NCBI RefSeq assembly: GCF_000814765.1
Contig: NZ_JWIC01000010.1
Location: 258,001-322,000, forward strand
Reading direction: 5' to 3'
Source of the DNA: Pseudoalteromonas luteoviolacea
GTDB taxonomy: Bacteria > Pseudomonadota > Gammaproteobacteria > Enterobacterales > Alteromonadaceae
Length of the DNA stretch: 64,000 nucleotides
Shown: positions 1-9,070 of the stretch, in pieces
How the letters are laid out: each line of letters opens with the position of its first letter
Numbering within the stretch: position 1 is the first letter of the stretch
Translations under genes and position numbers: made by a program
Notes under the pieces: generated by a model
What the model saw: only the letters and a program-made list of their open reading frames with translations
Told to the model about the DNA's origin: nothing
The model's database searches: none

Positions 1-129
1 GGCATCACCAGTAATCGCGTCGATGCTAATATCACCAAAATCACCTGTAAGTCGCTCAATTTGCGTCTCTATAAATCGCACTCTGATTTTCGCTCTTTGT
101 AATTCAATTTCAGGAGTTAAACTCACCAT
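1..129 (-). CDS. amgK: Probable anomeric sugar kinase AmgK, N-terminal fragment
   Basis: Only the first 43 codons lie in the window, starting at the ATG whose complement is 127-129; the gene continues past base 1. The visible protein ends in ITGDA. This matches the start of the aminoglycoside-phosphotransferase-like sugar kinases, where a GDASFRRYFR-type motif follows an N-terminal helix. AmgK phosphorylates MurNAc/GlcNAc at the anomeric carbon in peptidoglycan recycling, and amgK-murU is often found divergent from lptD, as here. The assignment rests on a five-residue motif plus this neighbourhood, so it is tentative. Confidence 0.5.
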   Translation of the reverse strand, partial: MVSLTPEIELQRAKIRVRFIETQIERLTGDFGDISIDAITGDA

Positions 130-225
130 ATTTTCACCAATTACTGATCTTAATTACTGTATTTAGCACTATTTTCATTTATCATGTCTGGCTCAAACGT
201 GGTGTTAGGTAGACAAGGTCGATAA

Positions 226-2481
226 ATGAGCAAAAACTGGGGCATTTTAGTCCTACCCCTGATTAGTACACAAGTTATCGCTAATTCGAACACTGTTAGC
301 GGACTCTGTAAAGACTATCTTCAACCAAAGGGTTGGCAACCAATACCAGGCATACTTCCTGACACCATCGATATTCAAGCGAATAAAGTCGAGCTACAAG
401 GCACGGATAGTGCCGAGTTTTCAGGTGATGTTGCCGTCAACACCAGCACGATGACCGTTACCGCTGAAAGTGCGCTCATTGACAAACGTAAAGGGTTACT
501 CAACGCGTCTGGCCCATTGTTATTCCAAGATAATTACACCAAGGTGAACAGCAGTGGAATGTATGCTGATCTCAGCCAAAGTGAATTTAGCTTGCTGGGT
601 GCTCAATATGAGTTAACTGAGCAACTTGGTAGAGGTAAAGCTGAGAAACTACGTGCCACATCGACTCAAGTCGACTTGTTTAATTCAAGCTTCACAACTT
701 GCCCAAGTAGCACACCGTTTTGGGCTATTGAAGCCAGTACGATTTCTTTAGACAAAGAAAAAGGATGGGGCGAAACATATAACACAGTACTAAAAATACT
801 TGATACGCCTGTCATTTATGTACCTTATTTTACGTTTCCCATTGATGATAAGAGAAAGTCAGGGCTATTAACTCCCACTCTATCAAGCTCTAATCGCTAT
901 GGAGCAGAAATAGTTACTCCTTACTACCTTAATTTGGCAGAAAATTATGATGCGCTGCTCACGCCAAGGTACATGTCCAATAAGGGATTGCAATTGCAAG
1001 GGGAGTTTCGCTATTTAACCGAACAACATGCCGGACTAATAGCCACCGAATTTCTTAATGATGATAAGTCTGAACCAAACTTAGATGAACGATATTTAGT
1101 TCATTGGCAACAGAAAAGCTATTTTAATGACAACTGGCGCGCTAATATAGATGTGACCAACGTGAGCGATGACAATTACCTCACTGATTTGGGCTCTAAT
1201 TATGCAAACCAAACAGATACCCAGTTATCCAGAAAAGCTCAGCTAAGTTATCTTGGAGATGACTGGTTAGTCGACCTTCAATTACAAAACTTTGAAGTAC
1301 TGGGTAATCACGCAGAGTCGTATGCAGCGTTCCCTGAAATCACAGTGAAAAACCGAACGGCAGAAAAGTACTTTGGTGTTGACTGGCAATTTACAGGTCA
1401 ATTGAGCCACTTTAAAAATGATGATGCCAAAATAACAGATGCTACCAGAATCCACTTGGAACCCAGTGTTACATACAATATTAATGACTACGCTTGGTCA
1501 TTTGACTCAAAGCTCTCACTACTGCATACACACTATGAGCAAAATGGTAGCTTCAATGAGACCGAATTTGCAGAGTCAATATCTCGTACATTGCCTCAGG
1601 TTAGACTATACGGCCAATTAAATCTTGAGCGTAATACCGACTTATTCCTCACGGATGGTATTCAGACTTTAGAACCTCAGATCCAATACTTATACGCGCC
1701 GGAAAAAGATCAGAGCAGAATTGGGACTTATGATACGGTCAAAATGCAAGATGACTTTTTTGGATTATTTAGAGAGCGCCGTTTTTCAGGCGTGGATTAC
1801 ATATCTGAAGCCAATCAATTTACGCTTGGTGCAACAACGCGTTTGCTTGATAACAAAAATACCGAGCGTTTTAGCTTAAGTGTCGGTCAGATTATCTATC
1901 TTAGTAATTCAGCTAAACCAACAGAAAATACACTCGACAACCGCTTTGGCGAAAAAAATTATAACGCGCTGTTTGCCGCAGAAACAAAAATACATTGGCA
2001 TCCTAGATGGTATTTTTCTGGCGGTATCCAGTATGATGCAGATGAGAAAGACCTGATACGTTCACATATGACAATTGACTATCGAGGTAATAATAAAAAA
2101 CTGGTACAGTTGAACCATCACTACGTTAATGATGTCTCAGGTAATGAGATAGATCAGGTTGGCATCTTCACCAGTTTGCCAATAGATGATAATTGGCAAG
2201 TTGTCGCAAGTTATCACCGAGATTTGACCAGTAAACGTAGCGTTGAAGTATTTGCAGGTGTGCAATATGAATCATGCTGCTGGGCTGTACAAATTACTGG
2301 AAACAGAACGATAGAAACTGACTTGAATCAATCTACGAATTTTCAAGACCCGGTCTTCGACTCGAGCATAAATTTTAATTTTGTGCTAAAAGGGTTGGGA
2401 AGTAAGTCAAGATACGACGCAAGCCAATTACTTAAACAAGGTATATTTGGCTATCGTAGACCCTATTTTTTAAATAATTAA
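226..2481 (+). CDS. lptD: LPS-assembly protein LptD
   Basis: LptD is the outer-membrane beta-barrel that, with LptE, inserts lipopolysaccharide into the outer leaflet. The 751-residue length fits the family. A signal peptide covers about residues 1-20. An N-terminal OstA/LptA-like jellyroll (about 45-160) is followed by a long barrel rich in alternating aromatic strands. The cysteines needed for the inter-domain disulfides are present: C28, C159 and the adjacent pair C684-C685. The start is ATG 226; an in-frame stop lies directly upstream. The gene is followed after 14 bases by surA, the classical order. Its partner LptE is encoded at 22919. Confidence 0.97.
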   Translation: MSKNWGILVLPLISTQVIANSNTVSGLCKDYLQPKGWQPIPGILPDTIDIQANKVELQGTDSAEFSGDVAVNTSTMTVTAESALIDKRKGLLNASGPLLFQDNYTKVNSSGMYADLSQSEFSLLGAQYELTEQLGRGKAEKLRATSTQVDLFNSSFTTCPSSTPFWAIEASTISLDKEKGWGETYNTVLKILDTPVIYVPYFTFPIDDKRKSGLLTPTLSSSNRYGAEIVTPYYLNLAENYDALLTPRYMSNKGLQLQGEFRYLTEQHAGLIATEFLNDDKSEPNLDERYLVHWQQKSYFNDNWRANIDVTNVSDDNYLTDLGSNYANQTDTQLSRKAQLSYLGDDWLVDLQLQNFEVLGNHAESYAAFPEITVKNRTAEKYFGVDWQFTGQLSHFKNDDAKITDATRIHLEPSVTYNINDYAWSFDSKLSLLHTHYEQNGSFNETEFAESISRTLPQVRLYGQLNLERNTDLFLTDGIQTLEPQIQYLYAPEKDQSRIGTYDTVKMQDDFFGLFRERRFSGVDYISEANQFTLGATTRLLDNKNTERFSLSVGQIIYLSNSAKPTENTLDNRFGEKNYNALFAAETKIHWHPRWYFSGGIQYDADEKDLIRSHMTIDYRGNNKKLVQLNHHYVNDVSGNEIDQVGIFTSLPIDDNWQVVASYHRDLTSKRSVEVFAGVQYESCCWAVQITGNRTIETDLNQSTNFQDPVFDSSINFNFVLKGLGSKSRYDASQLLKQGIFGYRRPYFLNN

Positions 2482-2495
2482 CAACAAAGACTCTT

Positions 2496-3788
2496 ATGAA
2501 TTTCAAAAAGCTGTTACTCATTCCCGTTTTAAGTGCTGCGCTATGCCAGCCTGCACTTGCTGAACGTATACAAATTGACAAAGTAATCGCCACTGTAAAT
2601 GACGGTGTGGTATTACAAAGTGAAGTTGACCAAATTGTAAACCGGGTTAAAGATCAAGCCAATCAGCAAGGTACTGAGTTACCATCGGATAAAGTACTAC
2701 GCATTCAAGCAACTGATAAATTGATCGACGAGACCCTTATTCTTCAACTTGCGAGCAGAATGGGTCTAGCAATTTCTGATGCGCACCTAGATCAGACGCT
2801 TGCGAATATTGCTAAAGAACAAGGCGGTACAATCAGTGATTTAAGACGCTCAGTTGAAACGTCAGGTAATAGCTTTCAAGCATATAGAGAAGAAATTCGT
2901 AAAGAGATTACGATCGGACAAGTAAAACGCAGCGCCGTTGATAGACGAATTTATATAAGCCCTCAAGAAATCGAGAATCTCAATAAGATCCTGGCGCAGC
3001 AAAGCGGACAAAGCGAAGAATATAACATCGGCCATATTCTGATCAAAATTGAGAGTAAAGCAAACCCTGAAGAAATTGCTGAAGCAAGAGAGCGGGCAGA
3101 GAACGTCATTAAGTTTTTAAATGAAGGTAAAGACTTTAAACGCATCGCTATAGCGTCTTCAGGCGGCGCAAATGCATTAGATGGTGGTCAGCTTGGCTGG
3201 ATGGGCATCAATGAAATGCCGACCTTGTTTGCCGAAGCTATTAAAGGCAAGAAAAAAGACGAGCTTGTTGGTCCGTTGCGCTCCGGTGCAGGTTTCCACA
3301 TAGTGAAAGTTCAAGATGTACGTGGCCGTGAGCTTGTCGAAACAGTAGAAGTGCGTTCTAGACACATTTTATTAAAGCCTTCTATCATTTTAAGTGAAGA
3401 AAAAGCACGTGACATGCTAGCTGGGTTTGTACAAGACTTAAGAGCAGGCAAAGCTGATTTCGCTGAATTGGCAAAAGAACACTCGGAAGATCCAGGCTCT
3501 GCATTGAAAGGTGGAGAATATGATTGGACTGATCCGTCAACCTATGTTCCTGCGTTTAGAGAAACATTGATGGGCCTTGAACAAAATGAAATCAGTGAGC
3601 CGTTTCGTAGTACATTTGGTTGGCACATTGTAGAGCTTCTAGATAAGCGCGTGGCTGATAAAACCGAGCAAGCCAAAATGAACCGTGCACACCAACTGCT
3701 ATTTAGAAGAAAATTCAAAGAAGAAAGCTTCAAATGGATGAGAGAAATGCGAGAGCAAGCTCACATTGAAGTTCTTGAAAGTAAATAA
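2496..3788 (+). CDS. surA: Periplasmic chaperone / peptidyl-prolyl isomerase SurA
   Basis: SurA escorts unfolded outer-membrane proteins, LptD among them, through the periplasm. The 430-residue protein has a signal peptide ending near ALA (residue 22), an N-terminal chaperone domain (about 25-165), two parvulin domains (about 172-275 and 285-385, both with the HILI/HILL start and the GWH/GFH motif near the end) and a short C-terminal helix. It sits between lptD and pdxA with short gaps, so all are probably one transcript. Confidence 0.97.
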   Translation: MNFKKLLLIPVLSAALCQPALAERIQIDKVIATVNDGVVLQSEVDQIVNRVKDQANQQGTELPSDKVLRIQATDKLIDETLILQLASRMGLAISDAHLDQTLANIAKEQGGTISDLRRSVETSGNSFQAYREEIRKEITIGQVKRSAVDRRIYISPQEIENLNKILAQQSGQSEEYNIGHILIKIESKANPEEIAEARERAENVIKFLNEGKDFKRIAIASSGGANALDGGQLGWMGINEMPTLFAEAIKGKKKDELVGPLRSGAGFHIVKVQDVRGRELVETVEVRSRHILLKPSIILSEEKARDMLAGFVQDLRAGKADFAELAKEHSEDPGSALKGGEYDWTDPSTYVPAFRETLMGLEQNEISEPFRSTFGWHIVELLDKRVADKTEQAKMNRAHQLLFRRKFKEESFKWMREMREQAHIEVLESK

Positions 3789-3799
3789 GAAGAGCATAT

Positions 3800-4792
3800 A
3801 TGAGCTTGAGAATAGCGATTACACCTGGCGAGCCAGCTGGCATAGGCCCTGATTTAGTCATTAAATTGGCGCAGCAGAGTTGGCCTGCCCAGCTTGTTGC
3901 GGTAGTGGACAAAAGCGTATTAGAACAAAGAGCAAATGAACTCGGCTTAGAGATAGAATTACTCGCGTTTGATCCGCAACAAGATGTTCAGCCAGCAGCA
4001 GCAAAGCAGCTCTACTACCTTCAAGTAGATAAAGGGTGTGATGTTGTTCCGGGCCAGCTAGACGAACAAAATGGTCAGTATGTGTTAGACACGCTGCGTA
4101 TTGCCTCTGAAAAAAATATGGACGGCACTTTTGATGCAGTTGTTACTGGTCCTGTACATAAAGGCATCATTAACAGAGCAGGGATCTCTTTTAGCGGACA
4201 CACGGAGTATTTTGCACACCAATCAAATACACCTGATGTGGTTATGATGCTTGCCACAACAGGATTACGTGTTGCATTAGCGACCACACATATCCCGCTC
4301 GCATACGTATCAAAAGCCATCACACAAGAGCGCTTAACAAAAGTCGCCAATATTCTATACCATGACTTACAAACGAAATTTGGTGTAGAAGATCCTCGTA
4401 TTCTGGTATGTGGGTTAAATCCTCATGCAGGTGAAGGCGGGCATTTAGGTAACGAAGAAATAGATACTATCTCACCAGTACTAGAAAAGCTTAACAATGA
4501 GGGGAAAAACTTTATTGGACCTCTCCCTGCTGACACGCTTTTCCAAGCAAAGTATTTAGACAATGCAGACGCTGTACTTGCGATGTATCACGATCAAGGA
4601 TTACCTGTGTTAAAATATAAAGGATTTGGTAACTCAGTTAATATAACTTTGGGATTGCCTTTTATCAGAACCTCGGTTGATCACGGGACAGCCCTAGATC
4701 TTGCCGCATCAGGTGATGTGGAAGTCGGTAGTTTTGAACTGGCAATTCACGAAGCAATCAAGCTTGCAAGCAAGAAAATACAGAATTCATGA
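3800..4792 (+). CDS. pdxA: 4-hydroxythreonine-4-phosphate dehydrogenase PdxA
   Basis: PdxA oxidises 4-phosphohydroxy-L-threonine in the DXP-dependent route to pyridoxal phosphate. The 330-residue protein begins with the family signature ITPGEPAGIGPD and contains the metal/substrate segments SGHTEYFA, NPHAGEGG and YHDQGLPVLKY. Its stop codon overlaps the rsmA start in an ATGA tetranucleotide, which indicates translational coupling. The order surA-pdxA-rsmA is as in E. coli. Confidence 0.97.
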   Translation: MSLRIAITPGEPAGIGPDLVIKLAQQSWPAQLVAVVDKSVLEQRANELGLEIELLAFDPQQDVQPAAAKQLYYLQVDKGCDVVPGQLDEQNGQYVLDTLRIASEKNMDGTFDAVVTGPVHKGIINRAGISFSGHTEYFAHQSNTPDVVMMLATTGLRVALATTHIPLAYVSKAITQERLTKVANILYHDLQTKFGVEDPRILVCGLNPHAGEGGHLGNEEIDTISPVLEKLNNEGKNFIGPLPADTLFQAKYLDNADAVLAMYHDQGLPVLKYKGFGNSVNITLGLPFIRTSVDHGTALDLAASGDVEVGSFELAIHEAIKLASKKIQNS

Positions 4793-5595
4793 CAGATAAA
4801 GTACATTTGGGCCACCGTGCCCGTAAAAGATTCGGCCAAAACTTCTTAAATGATGACAATATTATCGACAAGATTGTTACGGCCATAGATCCAACCCCGA
4901 ATGACAACCTAGTTGAGATCGGACCGGGCTTAGGTGCTATCACTGAGCCGGTCGTTGAACTTAGTGGTAAATTAACGGTTGTTGAATTGGATAGAGACCT
5001 CGCAGAACGTTTGATTGCACATCCGACGATGGGCAGTAAGCTGAACGTACATCAAGGCGATGCCATGAAGTTTGATTTTGCGAGTCTAGTCAGTGAAACA
5101 GCAAAGCTAAAAATTTTTGGTAACTTACCTTATAACGTCTCAACGCCGTTATTGTTCCACCTCTTTGAATTTGCAGACCACGTAGAGCATATGCATTTCA
5201 TGCTGCAAAAAGAGGTGGTTAATAGAATGGTGGCAGGCCCAGGTTCCAAAGCATATGGTCGTTTAAGTGTGATGACGCAATACTATTGCCATGCTATGCC
5301 TGTTATCGAAGTGCCCCCAACCTGCTTCAAACCGGCGCCGAAAGTAGACTCTGCGGTGGTGCGACTCATACCAAAGGACGCAACTCAGCGCAGTGCAAAA
5401 AGCACTAAGGTATTAAATACTGTTTGCTTGGAAGCATTTAATCAGCGACGCAAAACGCTTCGCAATAGCTTATCAAATCTGCTTACAGTGGATGAAATAA
5501 CTCAATTAGGTATTGACCCGTCACTCCGTGCGGAAAATATCTCTCTGTCTCAATTTATCGAAATTGCTAACTGGATCTATGACAACAAACAGTGA
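4789..5595 (+). CDS. rsmA: 16S rRNA dimethyladenosine transferase RsmA (KsgA)
   Basis: RsmA dimethylates two adjacent adenosines near the 3' end of 16S rRNA during small-subunit maturation. The 268-residue protein has the RKRFGQNFL start, the SAM-binding loop VEIGPGLGA, the acidic VELDRDL segment and the catalytic NLPYNVSTP motif. The C-terminal helical domain contains FNQRRKTLRNSL. The start overlaps pdxA by four bases, and the 3' end overlaps the apaG start by 17 bases. Confidence 0.97.
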   Translation: MTDKVHLGHRARKRFGQNFLNDDNIIDKIVTAIDPTPNDNLVEIGPGLGAITEPVVELSGKLTVVELDRDLAERLIAHPTMGSKLNVHQGDAMKFDFASLVSETAKLKIFGNLPYNVSTPLLFHLFEFADHVEHMHFMLQKEVVNRMVAGPGSKAYGRLSVMTQYYCHAMPVIEVPPTCFKPAPKVDSAVVRLIPKDATQRSAKSTKVLNTVCLEAFNQRRKTLRNSLSNLLTVDEITQLGIDPSLRAENISLSQFIEIANWIYDNKQ

Positions 5596-5968
5596 AATAG
5601 GCAGTCCAATAAAAGTCTCCGTTGAGACTTTTTATGTGGAGGCACAGTCCCAGCCTGAAAAAGATAAGTACGTGTTTGCTTATACCATTACGATAAAAAA
5701 CCATAGCCTTTGTAGTGCAAAATTAGAAAGCCGGTATTGGTTAATAACAGACGCAAATGGCAAAGAAACAGAAGTCGAAGGCGAAGGCGTGGTGGGTGAA
5801 CAACCCACTATTCGACCCGGTGAAAGCTACCAATATACCAGCGGTGCAGTTTTAGATACCCCTGTGGGCACGATGGAAGGCTACTACTTGATGCGTAATG
5901 AATTTGGTTCTGAGTTTAAAGCGCCAATCCAAGTATTCCGCCTTAATCGTCCGGACATACTGCACTAA
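5579..5968 (+). CDS. apaG: ApaG-domain protein
   Basis: This is a small beta-sandwich protein of unsettled biochemical role, present across proteobacteria beside rsmA and apaH. The open frame extends upstream to 5513, but the ATG at 5579 gives the usual length (129 residues) and avoids a deeper overlap with rsmA. The core shows YTITIKNHS, LESRYWLITDANG, GVVGEQPTIRPGESYQYTSG and the GTMEGYY motif, all typical of ApaG. Translation is probably coupled to rsmA through the 17-base overlap. Confidence 0.93.
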   Translation: MTTNSEIGSPIKVSVETFYVEAQSQPEKDKYVFAYTITIKNHSLCSAKLESRYWLITDANGKETEVEGEGVVGEQPTIRPGESYQYTSGAVLDTPVGTMEGYYLMRNEFGSEFKAPIQVFRLNRPDILH

Positions 5969-5975
5969 CGACGGT

Positions 5976-6776
5976 ATGGCTTATTACGCAGTTGGCGATT
6001 TACAAGGATGCTATACGCCATTTAAACAGCTTTTGGCACAAGTAGATTTTAGCCCGAGTAGAGATCATTTGTATTTAGTGGGAGATCTGGTTGCAAGAGG
6101 ACCAGACTCTCTTGCCTGTCTAGAATATGTTTATTCACTGCAAAATTCTGTGACTGTCACACTCGGTAATCATGACTTACACTTACTATCCACGGTGCTC
6201 AACAATAAACAGGCCAACCCTAAAGACAAGCTAGACGCACTGCTTTCAAGCGCAGCATTGCCCGACTATATCCACTTTTTACAATCGCAGCCTCTGTGTA
6301 CTTACCTCCCAGAATTCGATAGTTTTATATCACATGCAGGCATACACCCTTACTGGAATATTGAACAAGCGATCGAATTATCTAACTGGGCTCAGACTTA
6401 CTATCAAGGCCCTATGGCAGCAGATTACCTATCCAAGATGTATGGTAAGAACCCAGCTATCGATTTGTCCCCGTCCGACCAGCAGCTTAAATTCAATACT
6501 ATCGTAAATGTATTTACCAGAATGCGTTTTTTAACAGAGCACTGGCAATTAGATTTTGACAATAAAGGGGAAATTAACAAGGGTGAATTACTACAGCCTT
6601 GGTTTGCACACCCTCGATTTAAAACAAGTCGTACTCGTTTCATATTCGGGCACTGGGCTGCACTGCAAGGGAAAACAAGTCTCAATCATGTAGTTGCTTT
6701 GGATACAGGTTGCGTATGGGGTGGTCCAATGACCTTGCTTAATTTGTCCACAAACGAACAAATAACCAGCAATTAG
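5976..6776 (+). CDS. apaH: Bis(5'-nucleosyl)-tetraphosphatase, symmetrical, ApaH
   Basis: ApaH cleaves diadenosine tetraphosphate to two ADP and also removes Np4N caps from RNA. The frame is open from 5898, but the ATG at 5976, seven bases after apaG, yields the canonical N-terminus with YAVGDLQGCY. The 266-residue protein carries the calcineurin-type metallophosphatase motifs GDLQG, GDLVARGPDS, GNHDLHLL and SHAGIHP, plus the FGHWAALQG segment near the C-terminus. It is the last gene of the lptD-apaH cluster. Confidence 0.95.
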   Translation: MAYYAVGDLQGCYTPFKQLLAQVDFSPSRDHLYLVGDLVARGPDSLACLEYVYSLQNSVTVTLGNHDLHLLSTVLNNKQANPKDKLDALLSSAALPDYIHFLQSQPLCTYLPEFDSFISHAGIHPYWNIEQAIELSNWAQTYYQGPMAADYLSKMYGKNPAIDLSPSDQQLKFNTIVNVFTRMRFLTEHWQLDFDNKGEINKGELLQPWFAHPRFKTSRTRFIFGHWAALQGKTSLNHVVALDTGCVWGGPMTLLNLSTNEQITSN

Positions 6777-6829
6777 TCAAAACCTATCCGTTTTTACTGA
6801 ATTTTATATTCACATCTGCTATAAAATAC

Positions 6830-6856
6830 TTAACTAATGCGCAATAAATCCGATAA
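6830..6856 (+). promoter_or_regulatory. Candidate FliA (sigma-28) promoter for the chemoreceptor
   Basis: The octamer TCCGATAA at 6849-6856 matches seven of eight bases of the sigma-28 -10 element GCCGATAA. A loose -35-like TTAACTAA lies 11 bases upstream at 6830-6837. The site is about 35 bases before the chemoreceptor start, and chemoreceptor genes are commonly FliA-dependent. The -35 match is weak. Confidence 0.4.
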
Positions 6857-6891
6857 GTGGTTGTACTGCTTTAACTTGATGGTATGTTTGT

Positions 6892-8907
6892 ATGAATTTA
6901 ACCGTTAGCCAACGTATTTGGGGTGGCTTTATAATAATTACCCTGCTTTTATTATCTATCGGTGTGAACTCACTGCTCAGGATCGCAAATATCGATAGTT
7001 CCACTCAATTGGTCAATAATTTGTCTCTTCCTGCGTTAGATAGAAGCGCAGCTTTACAAATTGAGTTTACGCAAATGAGCAAACTCGCTCAAGCTAGCTT
7101 TTACACTCAATCAAGTAATGATTTGAGCAGCCTAAAGTCCGCTTTTAACACGCGACAAAAAGCATTTGAGCAAAGCTATTCAGCGCTTAATCAAACAGTT
7201 CAGAATGAACCAACGCTATCAGGGAGCAGCCGAGATGTTGCAGATAGCTTTGGTACATTCTCTAAGTCGGTTACCTCACTATTTGCTGATAAATCACTGG
7301 AGCTGAGTCTAAACAAGCAGCTTATTTCACAATTAGAGGAAGCTGAAATAGCCGCTGAAGACGCCGCAACCGTGGTGCTAGATATTTTAGACTTAGATGG
7401 CTTTGAATCATTAAATGCTCGCGCATACCAAGCTGCAAATAAGCTAGAAAACTCATTTAGCTCGTTGGCAACAAGCAGTGGAGATATCCTGACAATTAAT
7501 GATTCAAGCACGTTAGATATTGTCAAAAAAGAACAAAGCTATGTATTTGAAGATGTCGACCGCAACCTTGAATTAATGCGCAACACTGTAGCTCAGCTAG
7601 ATGAAGATCTACTCAATGATTTAGACTCATACTACAGCGCACTTAAAGAACAACTTCAAGGCAGTGACAGTATTGTAAACAACCGCCAACGCTTGATCAC
7701 CGCACGTATAAATACTCAAAATGAGCTGAACAGTGCAGAGAAAGCGACTCAAAAGGCACTTGCACAATTGGGTGAGCTAGTAGCGCAGTCCAAACAGTTG
7801 GCATTTGAAATCCAAAATGAAGTGACTGAGGATGTATCATCAGCCAATATCGCAACGTGGACCGGCATGATTGCAGCCACTTTACTGGCCATTGGTATCG
7901 CCTACTTCACTGTGAGCCGTATTACTAAGCCTCTTGCGGAAGTTAACCGCGTACTTGATATTGTGGCTAGAGGTGATATGACGCACTCACTTGATGCCTC
8001 AGCCAAAGATGAGTTTGGAGAATTAGCACAAAGTTGTAATACCCTGATCACCAGCTTAAAAGAGTTGATCACAGGTATTGTCTCACGCTCTACTCAATTA
8101 GCAGCAGCTTCAGAGCAAACTTCTGCAATCACTTCAGAGTCAAGCCAAGCGATAAAAAGTCAGCAGTCACAAGTTGAACAAGCGGCTACTGCAACCACTG
8201 AAATGAGCAGTACGGCTCATGGTGTAAGTAACAGTGCACATCAAGCACTTGACGAAATTAAAAACGCAGACCAAGAAGCTGAGCGTGTTAAAGGGATTTC
8301 CCATGACAATAAAAGAACGATTGAGCAACTGGCGCATGAAGTGGAGGAAGTTTCTACCGTTATCAACAAACTGCACCATGACAGCTCTGCGATCGGTGGG
8401 ATTTTGGATGTTATTCGTGGCATTGCGGAACAAACTAACCTACTCGCTTTAAATGCTGCAATTGAAGCCGCTCGTGCTGGTGAGCAAGGCCGAGGATTTG
8501 CAGTGGTAGCCGATGAAGTGCGCTCTTTGGCGAGTAAAACACAAGAGTCCACACAAGAGATTCAGTCAATGATTGAGTCCCTGCAAGCCGGTGCAGAAGA
8601 AGCCGTCACAGCCATGTCAAAAGGCCAACAACAAGCGGAATCGTGTGTGGCACAAAGTGATATCGCTAACGAAGCACTTAACTCAATTACCGATGCCGTA
8701 TCAAGAGCACACGATGTAAGTGAGGAAATTGCGACAGCAGCAAATGAGCAACAACAGGTATCACAAGAAATCAGTGAACGATTAGAGTCAATTGTCACCA
8801 TCGCAGAACAAACCGCGGAAGGTGCAAATCAAACGACTATTTCCAGTTCAGAAGTTGCTAAATTAGCTGAGGAATTGAGACAGTCTGTCTCACAATTTAA
8901 AGTTTAA
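6892..8907 (+). CDS. Methyl-accepting chemotaxis protein
   Basis: This is a transmembrane chemoreceptor that feeds the CheA/CheW array. The 671-residue protein has TM1 at about 11-28 and a mainly helical periplasmic domain of roughly 290 residues. TM2 follows near 322-341, then HAMP (ITKPLAEVN onward) and a cytoplasmic signalling domain. The hairpin tip is GIAEQTNLLALNAAIEAARAG-like, which identifies the family without doubt. No C-terminal CheR-tethering pentapeptide is seen. The ligand cannot be deduced; the all-helical sensor domain resembles helical-bundle sensors more than Cache or PAS. It stands alone, with apaH upstream and tkt convergent downstream. Confidence 0.95.
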   Translation: MNLTVSQRIWGGFIIITLLLLSIGVNSLLRIANIDSSTQLVNNLSLPALDRSAALQIEFTQMSKLAQASFYTQSSNDLSSLKSAFNTRQKAFEQSYSALNQTVQNEPTLSGSSRDVADSFGTFSKSVTSLFADKSLELSLNKQLISQLEEAEIAAEDAATVVLDILDLDGFESLNARAYQAANKLENSFSSLATSSGDILTINDSSTLDIVKKEQSYVFEDVDRNLELMRNTVAQLDEDLLNDLDSYYSALKEQLQGSDSIVNNRQRLITARINTQNELNSAEKATQKALAQLGELVAQSKQLAFEIQNEVTEDVSSANIATWTGMIAATLLAIGIAYFTVSRITKPLAEVNRVLDIVARGDMTHSLDASAKDEFGELAQSCNTLITSLKELITGIVSRSTQLAAASEQTSAITSESSQAIKSQQSQVEQAATATTEMSSTAHGVSNSAHQALDEIKNADQEAERVKGISHDNKRTIEQLAHEVEEVSTVINKLHHDSSAIGGILDVIRGIAEQTNLLALNAAIEAARAGEQGRGFAVVADEVRSLASKTQESTQEIQSMIESLQAGAEEAVTAMSKGQQQAESCVAQSDIANEALNSITDAVSRAHDVSEEIATAANEQQQVSQEISERLESIVTIAEQTAEGANQTTISSSEVAKLAEELRQSVSQFKV

Positions 8908-9026
8908 TCAGCTTAAGACGTGAAAAATTAAAAATTTTTTACACATTAAAAGAAAAGAATACTTTAGTTCTTGGCTTTTTAATTGAAATAGTTGCAATAA
9001 GTTAATCTGAAATGTGATAAAAGAAT

Positions 9027-9056
9027 AAAAAAAACCGCCCATCAGGCGGTTTTTTT
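9027..9056. terminator. Bidirectional intrinsic terminator
   Basis: The stem CCGCC (9035-9039) / GGCGG (9045-9049) is extended by A/T pairs and has A- and T-runs on both sides. It serves the convergent chemoreceptor and tkt genes. Confidence 0.85.
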
Positions 9057-9070
9057 AAATCATATCATTA

